From assembly GCF_964340395.1 (NCBI RefSeq), contig NC_135560.1, positions 4,117,998-4,177,997 of the forward strand: a stretch of 60,000 nt of DNA, given 5' to 3'. Below the pieces are notes generated by a model. It was not told the origin of the DNA. It was given only the letters and a program-made list of their open reading frames with translations, and searched no databases. The translations under genes were made by a program, and so were the position numbers. This DNA is from Glandiceps talaboti (taxonomy: Eukaryota; Hemichordata; Enteropneusta; Spengelidae). Shown one piece after another: positions 11,197 to 25,583 of this stretch (position 1 is the first letter of the stretch; each line of letters opens with the position of its first letter).

Positions 11197-11908
11197 TAGG
11201 GAGCCTTCTGCAATTACAAGGGGCGGCCGAGAGAAATCAAGCCCGGTCTGTGGAATAAAATGTGGCCCTCCCCCTATTCAGCTGTGCTAAAAGCGACCCC
11301 GTCAATTTCCTTTCTCTGAAATATGACCCTCCCCCGTTCAAAGTTTCAGTGGGAAACATTTTAACACCGCCTCCCTGAGACGTAGTTAGAACTCGGGTTA
11401 GTAGTCGGAGGATCCTGGGATCGAATACCACTAGAGACAGGGAATTTTTCTGTAGTTTTTAAAGGCTTGTAGTTTCCCACTATTATTAATAAATCTTCAC
11501 GACCTCAGAACTGAGGTCAACATCCGTCATCTCCACTCCACACAACACTAACCCCAATTTGCCAGATTGTTCCCTCGCTCTTTACTGCCGCGAGACCCGC
11601 TCCTAGCCTCTCTTTACACAACTAAGATAATACACTGCAGCTGCATTTCACTGATATGTTATGATATTTCTTTACAAGGGTGGCAGTGGTGGTATGTGGT
11701 TACCGTAGCATTTGGACGCGGTGGCAGCGGTGGGATCATGCCAAAATCACAAATAATGCAAAGTTGCATAAAACGTTAGTAAGTAAGTAAAATGTCACCT
11801 TCCACAAATTACCTTTTTCCAAAATATGGCCCTACCCGTACCCCGAGGACCGATTTGTAAAAGGTTACTCCCCGGCCCTTCCCCTTGTAATTATAGGTTC
11901 CCTTATCG
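11197..11908. mobile_element. Possible TIR (MITE-like) element
   Basis: The left end (TAGGGAGCCT...CAATTACAAGGGG, 11197-11226) matches the reverse complement of the right end (CCCCTTGTAATTATAGGTTC at 11880-11899). Both ends are followed inward by G/C-rich sequence that mentions ATGGCCCT/GTGGCCCT words. About 0.7 kb lies between them, without a transposase. A target duplication was not clear. Confidence 0.5.
11383..11450 (+). repeat. tRNA-like SINE head (degenerate, box A region shortened)
   Basis: The segment ACTCGGGTTAGTAGTCGGAG, then GATCCTGGGATCGAATACCA, reads like the anticodon arm, variable loop and T arm of a tRNA-derived SINE. GGATCGAATACC stands in for the box B consensus GGTTCGAATCC. 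The D-arm side is about ten bases short, so it is unlikely to be a working tRNA or Pol III promoter. It lies inside the TIR element. Confidence 0.45.
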
Positions 11909-11932
11909 CATGGTACAAAGACAAAACTTCGC

Positions 11933-11990
<58 letters not shown>
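11933..11990. repeat. (GT)n microsatellite
   Basis: A pure GT run of about 55 bp just outside the right end of the TIR element. Confidence 0.97.
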
Positions 11991-11992
<2 letters not shown>

Positions 11993-13448
11993 TAAATTTA
12001 CAGCTATACTTTCTACTAAACCATAGTCAAAGGACAAAGGTGTAAGCTTTACATGTAAATTTGAAATGACCTTACTTACGTATGTATTCGAGTGATCAAG
12101 GTAACGACATCAGTTTGAAAGTTTACTCATAATGAAAAAAGGACCCCGTTCATCATTACTCTTCACAGGATAGCTGAAAAAATACATTTGGAGATCACAG
12201 GACAAAATAAATAACTGTAATATATTTCTTTGTGGCTGTGTTACTGCCTTATATACATAATAGCCAATTGTGATATGACAAGGCATATGGATTTCTTGAG
12301 AAAAGTAATAATACGTACTTGAAGTAAGAAATTTGCACAGTAGCAATCAAACGACTTATGCGAAAGGTCCAACCGTTGGTCTGCTGAAAATTCGGCTTGT
12401 CAGATATCTAATGACGTCACTAAATGACCAGGCAACGCCTCAGTACCTGTTTGACTGAACCCAATATATCATCGCTAAAATGTATCTCCGAATGAAGATT
12501 TCTAGTTACGCCCCTATTATGGGGGCGCCCTTTATATGAATTACGGCGGCAGGCTCACGGCATGGTGATAACTATTACGTGGATAAAATGGACACCTTTT
12601 TTAATTTTTCTAAGAATGTGATGTATCCATGGGTAAACTTTTGAGAGTGGGTCTATTTCTGTAACTTTTGATATTTAACATGTATCCCACCAAAGTATGA
12701 CACATTGTACAGGACACAATTTTACTAATTTATACGTTTAAGAAAAACTTGCAGTCGTTAGCTTTATTGAGCTATTAGTTGGTTTATACTGACTATACAT
12801 GTATTTGACTAGTTATGGTCGGTTTAGATTAGGTGTTAACTGGTTTTGTTCATGTCTTTATTCCGTTAATCAAAACTATATTTATCAGTGGATCTCAATT
12901 ATGGTACCAGTACGATGGGAATATTGATGTGCCTATATGATGACATCTTGCAAGTATAAAGACATTGACAAGACTGGAGCCGAGTGCATTCAGTTTGCAG
13001 ACAGTACTAGTGTGATATAAATATGTGATAACTACGTAATAAACTGTGTGATGTGTTCCTGCGTAAAAGAGTACTGTGTCGGTACACTGAGTCAGAACTT
13101 AATAAATTAAAACTTTTCCAAGATATAATTCTCATGATAGCATATTGTTTGCAAGGTTACAAGTATAGTAATACATTGGAGGATTTCTGGGTAGAAATGG
13201 CAATTGTAAATGAATGAAATACACATATCCTCGCTAATACATTTGTATGTCTCTCTATTGTACACTGGCTTAACTTAGAAAAAAATGTGTCTAGTTAAAA
13301 ATTGTTACTGTTTGTAGTGTAGCGAATTTAAAAAAAAGATTAGTGCGGGGGAATTGCAGAAGAAGCGCACACATGCACTAAGCATTTACCGCTAGTATTA
13401 AGCGTAGACTTGAAAGTCTCCTTCATTTGAAGACACCAAGTCGCAATA
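11991..13448. other. Non-coding; possible promoter/poly(A) module near 12955-13050
   Basis: No coding exon is supported. At 12955-13050 a TATAAAG is followed about 85 bp later by AATAAACTGTG. This compact arrangement is similar to the one at 10088-10170 and could be LTR-derived. Termini were not identified. Confidence 0.25.
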
Positions 13449-13525
13449 ATGTCACAGAGTGAAACTCCAAAAAAACGACGTCGTGTCCAGCAGTCTATTT
13501 TGACATTTGTCAGGAAACAGACAGG
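13449..13525 (+). CDS. Lone first exon with NLS (nuclear protein N-terminus)
   Basis: An ATG opens 25 codons that end, phase 2, at a strong GG|GTAAGC donor. The peptide begins MSQSETPKKRRRVQQSILTF. It has a classical monopartite nuclear localisation signal (PKKRRRV). This is followed by QQSILTFV, a near match to a PIP-box (Q-x-x-I-x-x-F-[FY]) except for the last residue. N-termini like this are common in hAT-type transposases and domesticated relatives. No second exon in phase was recognised downstream, so the gene is either spliced to distant exons or broken. Confidence 0.4.
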
Positions 13526-13680
13526 GTAAGCATACCAGTGTAGTGATACGTCAAAGGAAATGTCGGTCAACGTGAGGTCGCCTGCACGTAGTAACTCCAA
13601 AGATGCGTTCTAATTTACATCTTGTTCCTTACTAAAACATTTACTGATAACACGGCAGACATCGATTTAGAATATTTGGT

Positions 13681-13696
13681 GGCCCTGAAAAGGACC
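13681..13696 (-). promoter_or_regulatory. Histone-type 3' stem-loop (copy 2)
   Basis: On the minus strand the sequence is ACGGTCCTTTTCAGGGCCAC followed by CA. This is the replication-dependent histone mRNA stem-loop with a 6-bp stem (one G-U pair), a UUUC loop and the usual ACCA flank. It lies 20 nt after the TGA of the small reading frame at 13717-13890. A clear purine-rich U7-binding element is not seen after it, which suggests decay. Confidence 0.8.
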
Positions 13697-13716
13697 GTTT
13701 GTGAGTGATCACAATA

Positions 13717-13890
13717 TCACCCTGAATCGTCAGCAGCGTCATCAGAGCTTTGAGTTTCCTCGAATTGTTTTAGTTTGGTAAATGCAAACTCAAACTTTGC
13801 TACATTTTCAAAATACGCGTCTATTAATAGTTCCACACCAATCCAAATCGAGAGTATAGTTAATTGTGACGTGAGTGAAAAGAATTCCAT
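13717..13890 (-). pseudogene. Fragment related to the small ORF carried by the hAT element
   Basis: On the minus strand 57 codons run from an ATG at 13890 to a TGA at 13717. The last 36 residues (LLIDAYFENVAKFEFAF, then a tail ending SSDDAADDSG) resemble the C-terminus of the 110-residue protein at 36758-37090 (SLADAYYRNAANYEFVI and an acidic tail). The N-terminal part of that protein is not found upstream, and a stop codon precedes the ATG by two codons. This looks like a truncated or strongly diverged relative that has kept its histone-type stem-loop. Confidence 0.5.
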
Positions 13891-14623
13891 GTAAGCCTAT
13901 GACGTTGATTACATCTACACGACAGAGAGCACCAGACATTAGGTACAATGAAGACCGGAACCAAAAGTCAGTAAATGAAATACTCAGCAAAATGTGTCTA
14001 AAACTATTCCACTTATTTATGTCATTATTTTTATGACTTGAAAATACAATCGATTCAAAATAACGACAATGGCGTAGTAGCACAACTGTACATTTTAAAG
14101 AAAATATTAACCTACCTGCTGACCCTTTCTTAGTCTTGCTGCTAGACGTTCTGGCTTTCTTTCGATACTATAAGCGAACTTCCTAGCTAATGTCATTTTC
14201 AGACCGGACATTCCATTGAGATTAGTGGGTTGGGCCATGTATGCATATATATACTTTAATATATTCAATCTCTGCATGCAGGTGTTGACAAACACATTTA
14301 TGTCATTACTATGTCTTATCAGTTTATGGTAATTGTTTGATGAGTGTGTAGACGTTGTCATTCACACATTTTAGTTAACGCATTGGTGGTTATTTTTACA
14401 AGCCCCTCCTTAAGATGAATATGCATGAAAAAATTAGCTATTGTCCTCTGTTTGTGCTTGTCGCTAATACGGTTCTCTGATTGTCAGTTATTTATATCCT
14501 GATGACATTTGCTAGACCTCGGATGTTCCATCCTCGATAGCGATGTTCGGGCGTGTGTCGTATTATATCGGAAGAATATCTGAGGTCTAGCAGATAGACT
14601 AACCCTTTCTATACGAAAGCTGA
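13891..14623. other. Non-coding stretch with short duplicated word
   Basis: No exon was recognised. A 30-bp segment at 14131-14165 (TTAGTCTTGCTGCTAGACGT and onward) recurs at 14868-14898, which points to degenerate repeat DNA. Confidence 0.4.
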
Positions 14624-14818
14624 CAGGGGACTTCCGACTTCCAACTTTCACAGTGTTTGTGTGCATCTTCCTCCATCACTATACTCTACCCTTCACCTTA
14701 TCGACCCATTCCAGTTGTGCCATATTTTGGACCATCTTGTGAAGTCGGAAGTCGGAAGTTGGAAGCGGGAAGTTGGAAGTTGGAAGCCGGAAGTTGGAAG
14801 TCGGAAGTCCCCTGACTG
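14624..14818. repeat. 7-bp GGAAGTY array with inverted flank
   Basis: Ten head-to-tail copies of GGAAGTT/GGAAGTC/GGAAGCG/GGAAGCC occupy 14741-14810. Their last part, followed by CCCCTG, is repeated in inverted form at 14628-14650 (CAGGGGACTTCCGACTTCCA). The segment could therefore fold back around a loop of about 90-140 bp. GCCGGAAGTT inside the array matches the ETS-factor core. Confidence 0.85.
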
Positions 14819-16779
14819 CTTTTGTAGCGTTAACGTTCGTATTGCTAGGTATAGGTGTAATGACTAGTCTTGCTAGACGTTCGGGCTTTCTTCGATCGAG
14901 GGCATGAGGCAACAGTTCTGGTGTCTATAACAATATTGAATAACGGGAATATAGACAACATCAACAAGTTCCGTCAAGTTCTTGTTTATAATTATTTCAG
15001 TATCTTGAATCGCTAATTAATATCTAATTATAATACACAGAGAAATACATATATTTAACTCGATCGAATCGCGCTGGAATATATACAAATAGAATATAGG
15101 GCAGGCAAATGACGTTTTCTCCTTCATTCAAAGTGTATATTTTGAAGAGACACAGATATGAAGACAACTGTTTAATGGTTATTTTTACGTAATTTGATGA
15201 AAATAATATAGACTGGAATCGACTATATGTACATGTGTTCGAGCCTACCACAACTCTACGCACCAGATATTCATTAAACCAAGATATTATCAATTGCGTT
15301 TTTGTTTATTTCCCTCGCAAAAGACGCAACGTTTTGGAGCTTCAGTTCATATAATATGCCGTTTCGGTAATCTGTTGTAATGTCCCGCAAAGTCTACAAT
15401 GTACTGCAGCATGGGAATTATATATCTCACCACAAGAGGGCAGCAGGTGGTATCAAGCTTCGAGAGAAAAATTCATGGGTCACATGTTCGATTTGAAGCG
15501 TCCTGATTGGTTTATTCGATGCCACGTCCTACCCGTCTGTATTACTAATTTAAGCAGGGGCATGAGGCAACAATTCTGGTGAAACCCGAAAATGATAATG
15601 ATGTGATACAGGTAATAAAGGCCCCGCAAGTTAGCTATTAGTCATATTTACATACTTACTTCTTTATTTATAGTATATTTTAATAAACTCATTATACACG
15701 TCTACACATATTGTTATTTTGGGTATGGCCAGAAATGGAATGATTAAAAATATTATATGTATGTACTTGTACACTTTCTGGTCTTGTGAAAAAATGAAAC
15801 ATTTTAATAATCGCAGAACAAAGATTATATAAATATGGAAGACTCCAAAAAAGAATAAAGAAAAAGAAAGTATACGGATAGACATGGTGTAAAATCGACG
15901 TTTACCGTGTACATTTCTTTTATTGTACCTACAATTCAAATGTGTCGACATCCTTAAGCTTATTGGTGTCTTAACAGGTGCAACTTTTCTCCTTGGTTTC
16001 ATTTTAATTATTCTGCAGGGCTTTCAAGAAAGTTGGTTAGGAAAAATCATAAAATTGCTTGTTTCATCCTTAAGTCACTGATTTATGCACCGCTATAGTT
16101 GTAGGGTTTGAAAATGTCGACAATGTTTTCACAAAACCCTGCACACTGGTGAGATTTTAATGAAAGTGAATGTTTGAGCATACAGATCAGAGATAGCTGT
16201 GGTGTATTTGGTCTACTGTGTGTGAGTAAGCTTCTAGTAGCTGTACACACGGCAAATTAAATCAAATTAATTTTTTGGCACCGCCATCAAACATCAGCGC
16301 CTTAAACGGTGATCATGGCTTCGACCTGTTTCCGTAATCTTATGAATAGTATCCGCCATTGTTTAATAGATACAATGTCGAATTATTGGTAAATTAACAT
16401 TTTATATTTTCAGTCAATATAATGTGATCTTGGTACCAAAATTCCAATTCCAACTTTTACATTGGTGACATATTCAAAACCTAGCCTCCATGTAAAATGA
16501 GACTAGTTACTGTAATGCCTGTATTGTCTACAAATAATATTCATCGCTAAATAGTGAACATATTTTTGGTTATTTGATAAAAAATGTCACACTTGCAGGT
16601 AGTACGGGTTTAAATAATCAAATGGAAACAGTAATGGGAATTCCACAGTCTGAAACAGATGGTCTGAAACACTCGAAAAAGAATCTCTCTTGCTACAGAA
16701 ATTGAGTGTATATTCCTTTGTTTTATTTACACGTTACTTGCTTTATGCCACTGTCTCCGTCTCTATCTCTTGCTTTCTG
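14819..16779. other. Non-coding; short duplicated segment and CTCF-like site
   Basis: The segment GGGCATGAGGCAACARTTCT is present at 14901-14925 and again at 15557-15582, which marks interspersed repeat DNA. The open frame on the minus strand at 15664-16002 has no recognisable domain and was not accepted. Confidence 0.45.
15430..15444 (+). promoter_or_regulatory. CTCF-like binding motif
   Basis: CCACAAGAGGGCAGC fits the bilaterian CTCF core CCASYAGRKGGCRS with one mismatch. An almost identical motif occurs at 48912-48926. Function is inferred only. Confidence 0.4.
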
Positions 16780-16905
16780 CCTGCCTGTCTGTCTGTCTGC
16801 CTGTCTGTCTGTCTGTCTGTCTGTCAGACATGCACAGTCTCTGTCTCTACCTCCCCCTCCCTCCCCCCTCTCTCCCCCTCCCTCTCCCTCCCTCCCTCCC
16901 TCCCT

Positions 16906-16988
<83 letters not shown>
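16780..16988. repeat. Polypyrimidine tract: (CTGT)n, CCCT-rich, (CT)n
   Basis: CTGT units (16784-16824) pass into mixed CCCTCC sequence and then a pure CT run of about 80 bp (16912-16988). Long mirror-symmetric polypyrimidine tracts can form triplex DNA. Confidence 0.95.
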
Positions 16989-16991
<3 letters not shown>

Positions 16992-19187
16992 CACAATGTG
17001 AATAATTCTTTTATCATGCAAATTGTAAGCTACTTTTCCCCACACCGTTACTAACTCTTAATCAAAATTATGTCTGAAAACTAAGAGAATGTCATAAGAC
17101 TGAATTTGAGGTTAGCACCGGTCGATACATCCCTGTGCAAAGCACGGACAGGTTTATTATATTATTTTGAAAATTAATGTTTAAAGAATGAGATTAATCA
17201 TACATATGTCTTTTGTTAATTTGTTCAATTAGAAGTCATAAAATACTTGTGTTCTCGTTACAGCTCATTACGTGTATAGGAACACTGTATAGACATATGT
17301 GATATATAATGTGTAAACAGGAATGAAACAAGTGTTCTCGAAATGTAAGAGTGATTAGTAAGGTTTTTAGGAAACACTGACTTCTCTGAGTAGGATAGAT
17401 TAGGACCGATTTAGTGTGGATGAGAACTGGTAGATATGTAACGGCTGTTAGAATTGTTTCTTAGGCTCTAGAAGTAAGACAAATTATATTTCTTTGTTAA
17501 ATTGTAAGGGTTCTGAGTACGAGTTTCAACCAGACCTGAATAAATGAGAGACATTATGATGCAATTTGAACATTTATTTCAAGTTTGAAATATAATGTAT
17601 TGATACATTTTTCAACAATGGGGGATTACTCCTGTTTCAAAAGTTGGAGGAAAAATGACATCTGATGGCGAAAATATCACCGTCGAATGATTGTATGTAC
17701 GACACCCCTGTGAAATATAGATGTATATATTAGGGTTGAATTATTACTAAATATCCACAACTACAGAAAGCTGGGTGAAAGCAGAAAGACGATCCATCGC
17801 ACAACGAAGAGGCGAATACTGTAAGGTAAGCTCTTTGCGTTTATACATTTACAAGATACCTGTTGTATTTTTGCGTACGTGTACAACTTGCATGGTCTGT
17901 GTGGTTTCATTTCCTCATTGAATTTATTCCGAAATGTAGATACAGAGGATTGTTTGCAATGCTAACTCGACTTAGATAGGATGATGATCTGATACAACCA
18001 GTAAGCTTGGCCAAATGATTACAAACCAACAGTCTTTACACTTTGTCTGAGATCATTCAGTTTTCTTTTCTGTGTTTTATTACCTTCCGTATGGAAGATT
18101 ATACATTAGGGGTGAAAAGCCTGTGTGTTTGTTTGTGTGTCTGGCAGCCTGTCTGTATGTCTGTGTCATCGTTTTCTCCAAAGTGGTTGGCTCAATTCAA
18201 ACGAAATTTGGCACGCGTGTTCCGTGTAATGGCAAAAACTAATTAGGTTTGGTAAACATCAATTTACGTAATTGATGGTTTTCTTTGATAATTATGCTAT
18301 ATCTCAAGAACACCCGCTCCAAATTCAGTGTAATTCAGTTCATACATTTGCGATACCAGCGCATCTGTCTTGAAAATACTATCGATGTAGCTTTTAGTTT
18401 TGATAAGTTATTGACATATTTTCGGTAATTAGTCCTGAAGACTACACAAAAAAAAGTTGTTGTTGCTGGTTAGGAAATGTTGTCTAAACTGGTGTGATGA
18501 TGCATATATTTTTGTAATTGTTCATGATTAGTTGTGCAGTTGTCGTCCCTGAAGTAGCAATAAATGTAGGGAGAGTTATTTTGTGTTTCCCCTTGGATCT
18601 GCAGTCTGTATTGGCTGGACAAACAGGAGAAGAAAAACAGATTGAAGCGGGGTATTTAAGTGATGCACACTGTAAGGAAAATAACGTTTTTCAATAGGTT
18701 TACAATGGGCGTGGAGTTCACAAACAGGTGAAATATTTATCATCATTTCAATTTCATCAAATATGGACATATCATTTTGAAATTTCACACACTAATGCGC
18801 AGATGCATAAAGAGAAATCATATCTTTTTAGATTTTCGATTAGAAGTTTAAGAAGTCTTTATATTGACCTCGAACCGTCTCCTTTTTACAGTGTTCTTTT
18901 CCGATTATAGCAATGTTATTTGGACTTGAATTTCGTTTATTATTTGAATTTCGTTTATTATTTGCATCATGTGCATATCCCGGGTATGTAGGGGATCACG
19001 ATCGAGGATGGCAAACATTCCTGTGCTGAGAATAGGAGGCGGGCATCTGAACAACATTTGCGACAACTAACTTTCATTGGGACTTGAAAAATGGCAGATA
19101 TAGAGCTAAACGTCTTGCATAAATCATGAAATTGCAAGACTATACCCTTACGGAAGGCATTCAGTGTAAATCTGGTTTATACATGTG

Positions 19188-19218
<31 letters not shown>

Positions 19219-19356
19219 GGTATGTATGTATGAATGTGTGTATGTATGTATTAACATATTTCCATGCATCAACCGCCATACCAATTGATTGCCGTTATAA
19301 TTTTGGTTTTACAACGTGATTATTTTCCCCATCTTAAGTTTACCAAGACGATTGCT
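16989..19356. other. Non-coding; degenerate copy of the (GT)n-linked interspersed repeat
   Basis: At about 18110-18320 a short GT-rich start is followed by TTTTCTCCAAAGTGGTTGGC, AAATTTGGCACGCGTGTT and TATATCTCAAGAAC. These are the same words as in the repeat at 44040-44450 (TTTTCTCAAAAACGGCTGGA, AAATTTTGTACACATGTT, AATATCTCAAGAAG). An ATGT microsatellite lies at 19191-19250. No exon was recognised before the lectin gene. Confidence 0.55.
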
Positions 19357-22501
<3,145 letters not shown>

Positions 22502-22647
22502 CAATAGTGATAATTAAAATAACAAATATTACTTCAAATCATCAGACCAAGATTCTTCAATATCTTTCCTACATCTATCAACATTTGAATTGATGTTCGC
22601 ATCTACATGTTTTAGCAAATACCCTGTCAATTTAACAGTAATCATGA

Positions 22648-22653
22648 AATAAA
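22648..22653 (+). terminator. Probable poly(A) signal of the lectin gene
   Basis: AATAAA lies 147 nt after the lectin stop codon. Confidence 0.5.
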
Positions 22654-22690
22654 ATAGCAAAATACAATATATTATATTTTGTTTGATAAC

Positions 22691-22810
22691 GTATGTATGT
22701 ATGTATGTATGTATGTATGTATGTATGTATGTATGTATGTATATGTGTGTATATGTGTATGTATGTATGTATGTATGTATGTATGTATGTATGTATGTAT
22801 GTATGTATGT
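22691..22810. repeat. (ATGT)n microsatellite beside repeat copy C
   Basis: TATG units with a short TATGTGTG interruption end exactly where repeat copy C begins. Confidence 0.95.
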
Positions 22811-22945
22811 AGAAAAATGAAATGCATAAGGAACTTATGAGACAGTCCGAATAAATAGATGCAATCAGACGTTTTGAATAAAAATTCTTTTTCAAGGTAT
22901 AAGGCAAGACATAGTTGGTAAATACCTGACTATATCTGAATGTTA
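22811..22945 (-). mobile_element. ATGT-bracketed short interspersed element, copy C
   Basis: The segment matches the reverse complement of 4210-4330, including ATGCATAAGGAACTTATGAG (ACTTGTGAG in copy B) and GACAGTCCGAATAAATAGAT. It is flanked by ATGT units on both sides (22691-22810 and 22943-22955). The end with the CGTGCGAA hairpins is missing. Confidence 0.8.
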
Positions 22946-22955
22946 TGTATGTATG

Positions 22956-23185
22956 TGGTTAAAGATCTGTTGACCCCCCCCCCCCCTCGCCCGGCCTTTT
23001 GCCCCTCCCCGGCCAGTTGCCCACTGGTCCTTTTTACCCCCACCCCGGCCGCGGCTTGTTGTCCCCATAATATATCAACATATTCCACATCGTCAAGTTG
23101 GATTCATCATGAATGTACACAACAGTGACTTACAGTCCATGAATTAATCAGATTTGCATACTAACTGTACTATCGGTTTATTCTG
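22956..23185. other. C-rich tract and unassigned spacer
   Basis: A C-run at 22974-22986 continues into CCCC/GGCC-rich sequence to about 23070. No gene is seen. Confidence 0.5.
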
Positions 23186-23375
23186 AACACATATTGCCTG
23201 GCCATGAGGGCTATAGCACCCGTTTATTACACCCGAGGGACTGTGAGTTACCAAAATCGCATGCTATTTCCCGAGGCCGAAGGCCGAGGGAAATAGCATG
23301 TGATTCTGGTAACTCAGTCACGAGGGGGTAATGAACGGGTGCTATAGTCCGAATATAGGCCAGGCAATATGTGTT
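23186..23375. mobile_element. Foldback (long-TIR MITE-like) element, 190 bp
   Basis: The left half (AACACATATTGCCTGGCC and onward) is the reverse complement of the right half (ending GGCCAGGCAATATGTGTT) over nearly its whole length. The centre is at about 23275-23290 (CCGAGGCCGAAGGCCGAGGG). The structure is a near-continuous palindrome with small internal mismatches. It has no coding capacity. Confidence 0.88.
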
Positions 23376-23448
23376 TTATAATATACCTCATGCTGTGGCA
23401 GACGACATCGTCAGAAGCTGCCATTTTTACCTGCTGTGAACTCGCGGT

Positions 23449-23515
23449 GGTCACGTGACCATGTAATAGTTGATGGAACTAGGAAATAGTCATTCTATTT
23501 TCCTATCACGTGACT
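23449..23515. promoter_or_regulatory. Two CACGTG E-boxes, one a 12-bp perfect palindrome
   Basis: GGTCACGTGACC at about 23449-23460 contains GTCACGTGAC, the form preferred by USF/MITF/TFE-type bHLH-Zip factors. ATCACGTGAC follows at about 23504-23513. No gene start was recognised close by, so function is uncertain. Confidence 0.4.
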
Positions 23516-25132
23516 GATTCTAGCGAATCATGGCACAGCATTATCACTGGGTATATTATAAAAAGGAATATATCATGATTCCTTGAGGTTATTGAATCTA
23601 GTTACTGTAATAGTGTCGAACTTCAAAGATTGTACGTCAGGTGGTGAACGAAACGTTGTCGTCATTTTTACTTCGAGTTAACACCATACTCATGCCGTGG
23701 TGGTTCATATTATTAGTAAGAGAGCCCATTGTACAACTGTCTTGTCACCTTTCAGGCTGATAAAGTGAAAATGCTATATTTTTAATTATCAAAAGGAAAA
23801 CGATTAGATGCTTCTTTGTTTTTAAAGGAACTTAAGGATTAGACGGGTCACATCGTACGTAGATCAACAGGAGCTTCTTCCCTTGTCTTTTATTCCCTAG
23901 TGAGTGGGGGATTAGTAAATCCTATGGTTATCGAGTCTAAATATTTTCTTTAAAAATATCTTATTCAACGTTTGGTGTCCATGCATATAAATATGTAACG
24001 ATCAAATGAACTGCTGACATGGTACTTGGGCAGCGCCATCAACGGTTGATGTAATGCATTCCTTATATATCACCGCCTGATTTTGCTTAGATCGACAGCG
24101 TATTATTTTGGTGAATTGGCAAAAAATTAGTGAAACGAAAAGATGCCAAGTTAAGGTATAAGGACTTTTAATGTAAATGTATAGTCTCTCTCTCTCCCCT
24201 CCCTCTCTCGCTGTTTTTGTACATCTCTCTCTCCCTCTCTAATTATCTCTCACTCTCTCTCTATCTCTCTCCCCCCCCCCCCACTTCTCCACATTGTATT
24301 CTGCAATGATACGGATTGAAGTACATGTACAACTATTACTTATCAGTTATTTAGCTGTCCACAAAATATCGGAATGGATGTACCATTGTCAGGTTTATCT
24401 CGGTCTCCACACTGTTTCAATTTCATTGTTGTTGCGTCGTTTATTGGTTTACAGTAATCCGTGCAATGTATTAAACTTTGGCGCTATGGTAGGATTGACG
24501 CCCTCAGTGGCAGAGAAACCGTCCCCATACTCTGTACTAGCTGTAGAAGACACGATAGTTTGATCTAATATTACCTACTTTGCCTCACTATGCACACTTC
24601 TCTCATTGTGAATGTCAAACAACAGAGATTGAATTGGTTTATAGCAATATTACTGTAATTAAAATCATTTGAAAACCAAAATATGTGACATTACACACAA
24701 AGCATATATGCCATGCCTGTTTTATGCTAATACAAGTCTAGTGAAAGGTAAGATTCTCCAGTAATGAAGTAAATGACCGTCCACGGTCCACATTACATTG
24801 TATGTGTTTTGTTTTTGCTTAGTCGGTAACCAACTTTGGGTTGTTAATTCAAGTTTTATTTTACAGTGGAAGTATCCCACAAGGCTGGTTCAAACTTTTA
24901 ACAGAATTGTTGCATTCCCTGTTTTTAAGGGTAAAGGAGGAGAAATACAAAATTCGCAAACGTTCACATACAAAAAGAGACAATGATAAAAGAAATACAT
25001 ACATACATACATGCATAGCTTTAATGATGTGATGTATATAATTCAATACAAAAAGTCCCAAGATCTACCATTTACTATAATCTTATGTAATATTTGTCTT
25101 TATTTCTTTTTTTTTAAATATTTTTTTTTTAT
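23516..25132. other. Non-coding; CT-rich tract at 24185-24283
   Basis: A CT/CCT-rich tract is present at 24185-24283. Open frames here have no recognisable domain or splice context. This is downstream of the large minus-strand gene and of the lectin gene. Confidence 0.45.
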
Positions 25133-25470
25133 TCTGGGTGATCTCCACCTTCCCACAAGCCTGAGCATAATGGAAAAGCTTGTTTGAGCTCATGCTTATG
25201 AGTGGCCAATTAGGTTGAGTCTTATGTTGGCAGCTGTACACACTGACTAAATTGTAAAGACAAACAACATACATGTAAGACTGTGTTGATGACACAACCT
25301 GACAGTCATTGTGTCATCTCTTTGAATCATTTTGAATGAAGCAAACCATTTGGATGAAGAAACCATAAAATTTAACAGCTTAAATAAAAATTATTTTCTA
25401 TTACCCGGAATCAGGTGTAGGAAGGCAGATATTGACCGGAATAAAACAAAATGACACAAAACTATGACTA
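25133..25470. repeat. Interspersed repeat, longer copy
   Basis: TGGGTGATCTCCACCTTCCC at the left end, and AGGAAGGCAGATATTGACCG plus GAATAAAACAAAATGACA at the right end, recur at 45510-45605. The roughly 245 bp between them here are absent there. Confidence 0.75.
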
Positions 25471-25583
25471 ATTAGCAACCTTCTGTATATCATTTCATTC
25501 AAAATGACTGCTATTGCATAATCACACATTTGTACTTTCAATACATTAGTTGGAACCCTGGGTTCAACCTTTTCATAGTGACT

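Noticed and set aside
11383-11450. Functional tRNA gene
   Set aside because: The acceptor stem cannot be formed, the D-arm side is about ten bases short and box B has two changes; a SINE remnant fits better.
15664-16002. 112-codon minus-strand frame with a hydrophobic middle
   Set aside because: It has no recognised domain or splice partner and high AT content; the apparent membrane stretch follows from T-rich DNA.
24294-24563. 89-codon plus-strand frame
   Set aside because: No domain, no splice sites of good quality and no upstream signals were seen.
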